Shown here in pieces: positions 6,194-8,492 of a stretch of 8,492 bases of DNA. The translations under genes and the position numbers were made by a program. Source of the DNA: Halovenus sp. (GTDB lineage: Archaea > Halobacteriota > Halobacteria > Halobacteriales > Haloarculaceae); NCBI GenBank assembly GCA_003551265.1, contig PUMG01000063.1, positions 1 to 8,492 on the forward strand, in the 5' to 3' direction. Within the stretch, counting starts at the first letter, position 1. Each line of letters starts with the position of its first letter. Under the pieces are notes generated by a model. That model was given only the letters and a program-made list of their open reading frames with translations. It did no database searches and was not told the origin of the DNA.

Positions 6194-6771
6194 TGGTCGT
6201 TCCACAGGGGTCGCTCGGAACGTGGAACTGGAAGACCATCGTCGGTAATATGTTCCCGCTACTCATCGTGCTCACGGTCATCGTCCTCGTTGCAGGCATC
6301 CGGCTGGAAGAAGCCGAAGAGATGCTCCGGGAGTACGCCATCCTGGCAATTATGGTCCCGACGATGGTCGACATGGGCGGGAATCTCGGTGCGATTTTGA
6401 GCTCGCGCCTCTCGACACGATTTCACCTCGGAACGACGACGCTCAACCCGCGTGACCGCGTGCTGTGGGCGAACATCCTCGCCGTGCTGGCGCTGGCAGC
6501 GACAATCTTCACTGCGCTGGCTGTCGGCGCAACGATTCTTGGCGCTCTCGTCGGCTCGTCGCTGCCGTTCTCGACACTGCTCGTCATCTCACTCATCAGC
6601 GGGATGTCGGTTGCCATCATCGCCATCGTATTCAGCTTCACGACCACCTACGTCTCCTACCGGTTCGGTATCGACCCCGACGACACCACGATTCCTGTCG
6701 TGACGAACGTCGTCGACGTCTTCGGCATGATAATATTCCTCGGCGTTTCGGCGCTCGTGCTCGGAATATAG
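6193..6771 (+). CDS. MgtE-type Mg2+ transporter, second membrane half
   Basis: A 192-residue membrane protein with a second MgtE domain and about five helices (roughly 20-36, 48-70, 90-120, 125-150 and 168-190). It carries VPTMVDMGGN (55-64), a closer match to the family's P...GGN motif than the first half has, then IDPDD (160-164) and TNVVDVFGM (171-179). Asp175 corresponds to Asp171 of the first half, so each subunit supplies one predicted Mg2+-coordinating Asp in the last helix. The N-terminus is only about 18 residues before the first helix, so again there is no cytoplasmic Mg2+ sensor. The two halves are clearly diverged, as expected for an old duplication with separate roles, unlike the identical subunits of a bacterial MgtE homodimer. 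Its stop lies two bases from the stop of the convergent PhoU/RCK_C gene, leaving no room for a separate terminator. Confidence 0.88.
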   Translation: MVVPQGSLGTWNWKTIVGNMFPLLIVLTVIVLVAGIRLEEAEEMLREYAILAIMVPTMVDMGGNLGAILSSRLSTRFHLGTTTLNPRDRVLWANILAVLALAATIFTALAVGATILGALVGSSLPFSTLLVISLISGMSVAIIAIVFSFTTTYVSYRFGIDPDDTTIPVVTNVVDVFGMIIFLGVSALVLGI

Positions 6772-6773
6772 CA

Positions 6774-7976
6774 CTATCTTCCAGCGCGTTCGAGCAACTC
6801 TCCCGTCGCGTCCCACGTCCCCCGCACGAGGAGGACGTCGTCTGCACCGAGTTCGTCGTCTGCCTCCGGGTAGAACACCCACTCGTCGTCCGCACGGTGG
6901 ATTGCGATGATTCCCACACCAGGGTACGAATCACGGACGGTCTCGACGGTCGTACCGTGGAGAGAACTGCCCGCCGTGATAGTCACTCGACGGATGGCGA
7001 CGTCACTCTCACGGACCGATTCGGCGATGACGGGGTGGGCATCGATGTCGCGTCGGACACCCTCGGTGATGTCGAAGGCGGCGTCGCTGATTCGTTCGGT
7101 GCTGGTTGCAAGTCGCAACAGTCCACGGAGCGAGATTGGGTCGTCGACCTCGGCCGCCGCTCGCAACGTCCACGCCTCCAGTCGGGACTGGAGTGCGTCG
7201 ACTTCGATTTCGAGCGCGTGAACCTCCGTCGCCAGGTCGCTGTCATCGAACAGGATGCTCCCGTAGGCCAGATCGAGCGAGAGTTCACTGACGTCTTTCA
7301 TCAGCACAATCGTGTTTACCGCCCGCTGGAGGTCGGCGATGTCGTGGTCGATGCTCCCGGGGGGCTGATAGCGCTGTCCAGCCACCATCTCGTAGACCTC
7401 GGAGACCATCTGTTCGTTTCCGCGCAGGAGTAACACAGCCCCTGGGGTGAGCGTCGTCTCGTAATCGGGGTTCAACACCCAGTCATCCCCACGGAGTCCG
7501 ATAACCCGCACACCGGTCTCGGTTTCGAGGTCGATCTCACCGAGCGTCCGACCGGCATACGTCGAGTCCTCGGCGACTGTCGCGGTGGCGAGCACTTCAG
7601 TCGCCTCCGGAAGCGCGTCTCGAATCGCACCGGGAAGCTCCTGTTCGCTGAGGACGAGTTGTGCGAGGTCACCCGCCACGTCGCTGACGGTCTCGGTTGC
7701 GCTGATGATACCCAGCACGGGTGCAAGCTGCTGTGCGTCGGTCGTGGTTCGTGCCGCCAGCAGCATGTTCATTCGCGCCTGTAACTGCAGGCTGTCCATC
7801 CCCGCCTCCAGTTCGAGTACTTCCTCCGCGAGTGCCTCGCTGTTGTGCAACAGCGCCGAATACGCCAGGTCGACTATCAGCTCCGAGCCGTCTTTCATCC
7901 GAACGAGTAACTCCTTGACGCTGATTGGTCTGTACTCTATCGTGCCACGTCCCGAACCGCGATCCAGTGGTGACAT
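6774..7976 (-). CDS. PhoU/TrkA-C (RCK_C) protein with duplicated architecture, probable transporter regulator
   Basis: A 400-residue soluble protein made of two copies of a PhoU-like helical domain plus a TrkA-C (RCK_C) domain: PhoU about 20-112, RCK_C about 117-200, PhoU about 206-312, RCK_C about 315-400. The duplication is plain: VRMKDGSELIVDLAYSALL (25-43) matches VLMKDVSELSLDLAYGSIL (224-242), and ETVSDVAGD (95-103) matches ERISDAAFD (294-302), an acidic PhoU-type motif. Each RCK_C half ends in a VLLLRG/VLLVRG strand. There is no membrane helix and no Rossmann RCK_N domain. RCK_C domains bind regulatory ligands in K+ channels and transporters. The frame is open to 8138, but I choose ATG 7976 because GGAGGG sits nine bases upstream and the domain homology begins shortly after. 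The convergent split MgtE genes, which lack sensor domains, suggest it regulates them; this is inference. Confidence 0.88.
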   Translation of the reverse strand: MSPLDRGSGRGTIEYRPISVKELLVRMKDGSELIVDLAYSALLHNSEALAEEVLELEAGMDSLQLQARMNMLLAARTTTDAQQLAPVLGIISATETVSDVAGDLAQLVLSEQELPGAIRDALPEATEVLATATVAEDSTYAGRTLGEIDLETETGVRVIGLRGDDWVLNPDYETTLTPGAVLLLRGNEQMVSEVYEMVAGQRYQPPGSIDHDIADLQRAVNTIVLMKDVSELSLDLAYGSILFDDSDLATEVHALEIEVDALQSRLEAWTLRAAAEVDDPISLRGLLRLATSTERISDAAFDITEGVRRDIDAHPVIAESVRESDVAIRRVTITAGSSLHGTTVETVRDSYPGVGIIAIHRADDEWVFYPEADDELGADDVLLVRGTWDATGELLERAGR

Positions 7977-7977
7977 G

Positions 7978-8052
7978 CTATCTTTCCCTCCGTCGACGAT
8001 GGACGAACTGTTTTGGGAGTGAGAACGCTCGCTCTCTCTTTCGTGATGACAT
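7978..8052 (-). CDS. Possible basic leader peptide upstream of the PhoU/RCK_C gene
   Basis: On the minus strand an ATG at 8052-8050 opens a 24-residue frame ending with TAG at 7980-7978, one base before the PhoU/RCK_C start codon (TAG C ATG). A GGAG element lies about ten bases before its ATG. The peptide is very basic (MSSRKRERAF at the start, HRRRRER at the end), against the acidic bias of haloarchaeal proteins. It may be a leader ORF coupling translation to the regulator, or a chance frame in purine-rich leader DNA. No convincing TATA box is visible in the 113-base gap 7977-8089; AAAAGCATA on the minus strand near 8070 is the only AT-rich patch. No homolog is known to me. Confidence 0.2.
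   Translation of the reverse strand: MSSRKRERAFSLPKQFVHRRRRER
7986..7991 (-). promoter_or_regulatory. Strong Shine-Dalgarno site (GGAGGG) fixing the PhoU/RCK_C start
   Basis: On the minus strand GGAGGG is followed by nine bases and then the ATG at 7976. It is the clearest Shine-Dalgarno sequence in the window and settles the choice of this start over the longer open frame reaching 8138. The site lies inside a 24-residue upstream ORF, so translation of that ORF would pass directly over it. Confidence 0.65.
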
Positions 8053-8089
8053 ACTCTCTCTACTCCGGGTATGCTTTTGACTCTGGTGG

Positions 8090-8492
8090 CTAGACACGCT
8101 CGACGAGCGTCGCGATTCCCTGTCCAAACCCGATGCACATCGTCACGAGACCGTAGCGACCGTCACAGGCTGCCAGCTGGAACGGAAGCTTGCCCAGCAA
8201 CGCCGCCCCGGTCGCACCGAGTGGATGGCCGTGAGCGATTGCACCACCCCAGACGTTCGTCCGGTCCCACTGGGCACCTGTTTCGGCCAGCCACGCCGTG
8301 ATGACCGACGCGAACGCCTCGTTCACCTCGAATCTGTCGACGTCCTCGACCGAGAGGTCGTTCGCCGTTAGCACCTGTTCGGTCGCGGGAATCGGTCCCG
8401 TCAGCATCGTCCGCGGGTCGACACCGACGACTGCCGTGTCCACGATGCGGGCCAGCGGGTCCCACCCGTACTCCATACAGGCTCGCTTCGAC
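8090..8492 (-). CDS. Thiolase (acetyl-CoA C-acyltransferase family), C-terminal part
   Basis: The last 134 or so residues of a thiolase; the gene continues past the right window edge, so the N-terminal half with the nucleophilic Cys is not visible. Counting from the Met at 8476, which is internal, the visible motifs are GVDPRTMLTGPIP (18-30), VNEAFA (51-56), GGAIAHGHPLGATG (77-90) with the catalytic His84, and CIGFGQG (114-120) with the second active-site Cys114. The frame is open upstream of that Met (SKRAC), as expected inside a gene. Thiolases either condense two acetyl-CoA or cleave 3-ketoacyl-CoA, in isoprenoid precursor synthesis, polyhydroxyalkanoate synthesis or fatty-acid oxidation; the C-terminal part cannot separate these. 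It is soluble and cytoplasmic. It lies 113 bases upstream of the PhoU/RCK_C gene on the same strand, but nothing suggests a functional link. Confidence 0.92.
   Translation of the reverse strand, partial: SKRACMEYGWDPLARIVDTAVVGVDPRTMLTGPIPATEQVLTANDLSVEDVDRFEVNEAFASVITAWLAETGAQWDRTNVWGGAIAHGHPLGATGAALLGKLPFQLAACDGRYGLVTMCIGFGQGIATLVERV

Noticed and set aside
6465..7433. A 322-codon plus-strand frame spanning the end of the second MgtE gene and the PhoU/RCK_C gene
   Set aside because: It runs out of frame through one real gene and antisense through another. Both of those have clear domain signatures and this frame has none.
7977..8138. N-terminal extension of the PhoU/RCK_C protein to an upstream Met at 8138
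   Set aside because: The extra 54 residues show no domain, overlap the thiolase end, and lack a ribosome-binding site. GGAGGG nine bases before 7976 supports the shorter start.
1..8492. RNA genes, CRISPR arrays, insertion sequences or attachment-site repeats
   Set aside because: Intergenic stretches are all under about 155 bases and hold no tRNA-like cloverleaf, regular direct repeats, terminal inverted repeats or transposase frame that I could see by reading both strands.

Overview
The window looks like chromosomal DNA from a halophilic archaeon (class Halobacteria). It is GC-rich, and the predicted proteins are rich in Asp and Glu and poor in Lys. Start sites often look leaderless, with a TATA-like element about 25-30 bases upstream. 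Several proteins resemble families I know mainly or only from haloarchaea. The genus cannot be read from the sequence.

Layout, left to right. (1) 1-798: a 33-residue single-helix membrane peptide and a 201-residue four-helix membrane protein of unknown function. (2) 818-5555: a type IV pilus / type II secretion-like module. A good TATA box and a leader of about 100 bases precede a PilB-type secretion ATPase (949-2646). A 60-base structured gap follows, then an unusually large PilC/TadC-type membrane platform (2707-5187). The platform carries two GspF modules, about ten membrane helices and an extracytoplasmic C-terminal domain resembling the haloarchaeal surface domain DUF7282. A small soluble protein of unknown function follows (5283-5555). 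No pilin, prepilin peptidase or archaellum gene lies in the window, so the ATPase/platform pair must serve substrates encoded elsewhere. (3) 5624-6771: two overlapping genes, each encoding one MgtE membrane half, which together would make a two-subunit SLC41/MgtE-like Mg2+ transporter. (4) 6774-7976, minus strand: a soluble protein with a duplicated PhoU + TrkA-C (RCK_C) architecture, tail to tail with the transporter genes with two bases between the stop codons. (5) 8090-8492, minus strand: the C-terminal part of a thiolase that runs off the window.

How they may work together: PilB would power, and PilC would anchor, assembly of a surface filament or secretion pseudopilus. The split MgtE lacks the cytoplasmic N and CBS domains that gate bacterial MgtE, and the adjacent PhoU/RCK_C protein is a plausible separate regulatory subunit. 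The points most worth a second look are the pilus platform fused to a surface domain, the split transporter with its possible trans-acting regulator, the folded intergenic region that could couple platform translation to the ATPase, and a basic leader peptide ending one base before the regulator's start codon. No RNA gene, CRISPR array, insertion sequence or long repeat was seen, and no gap between genes exceeds 300 bases.
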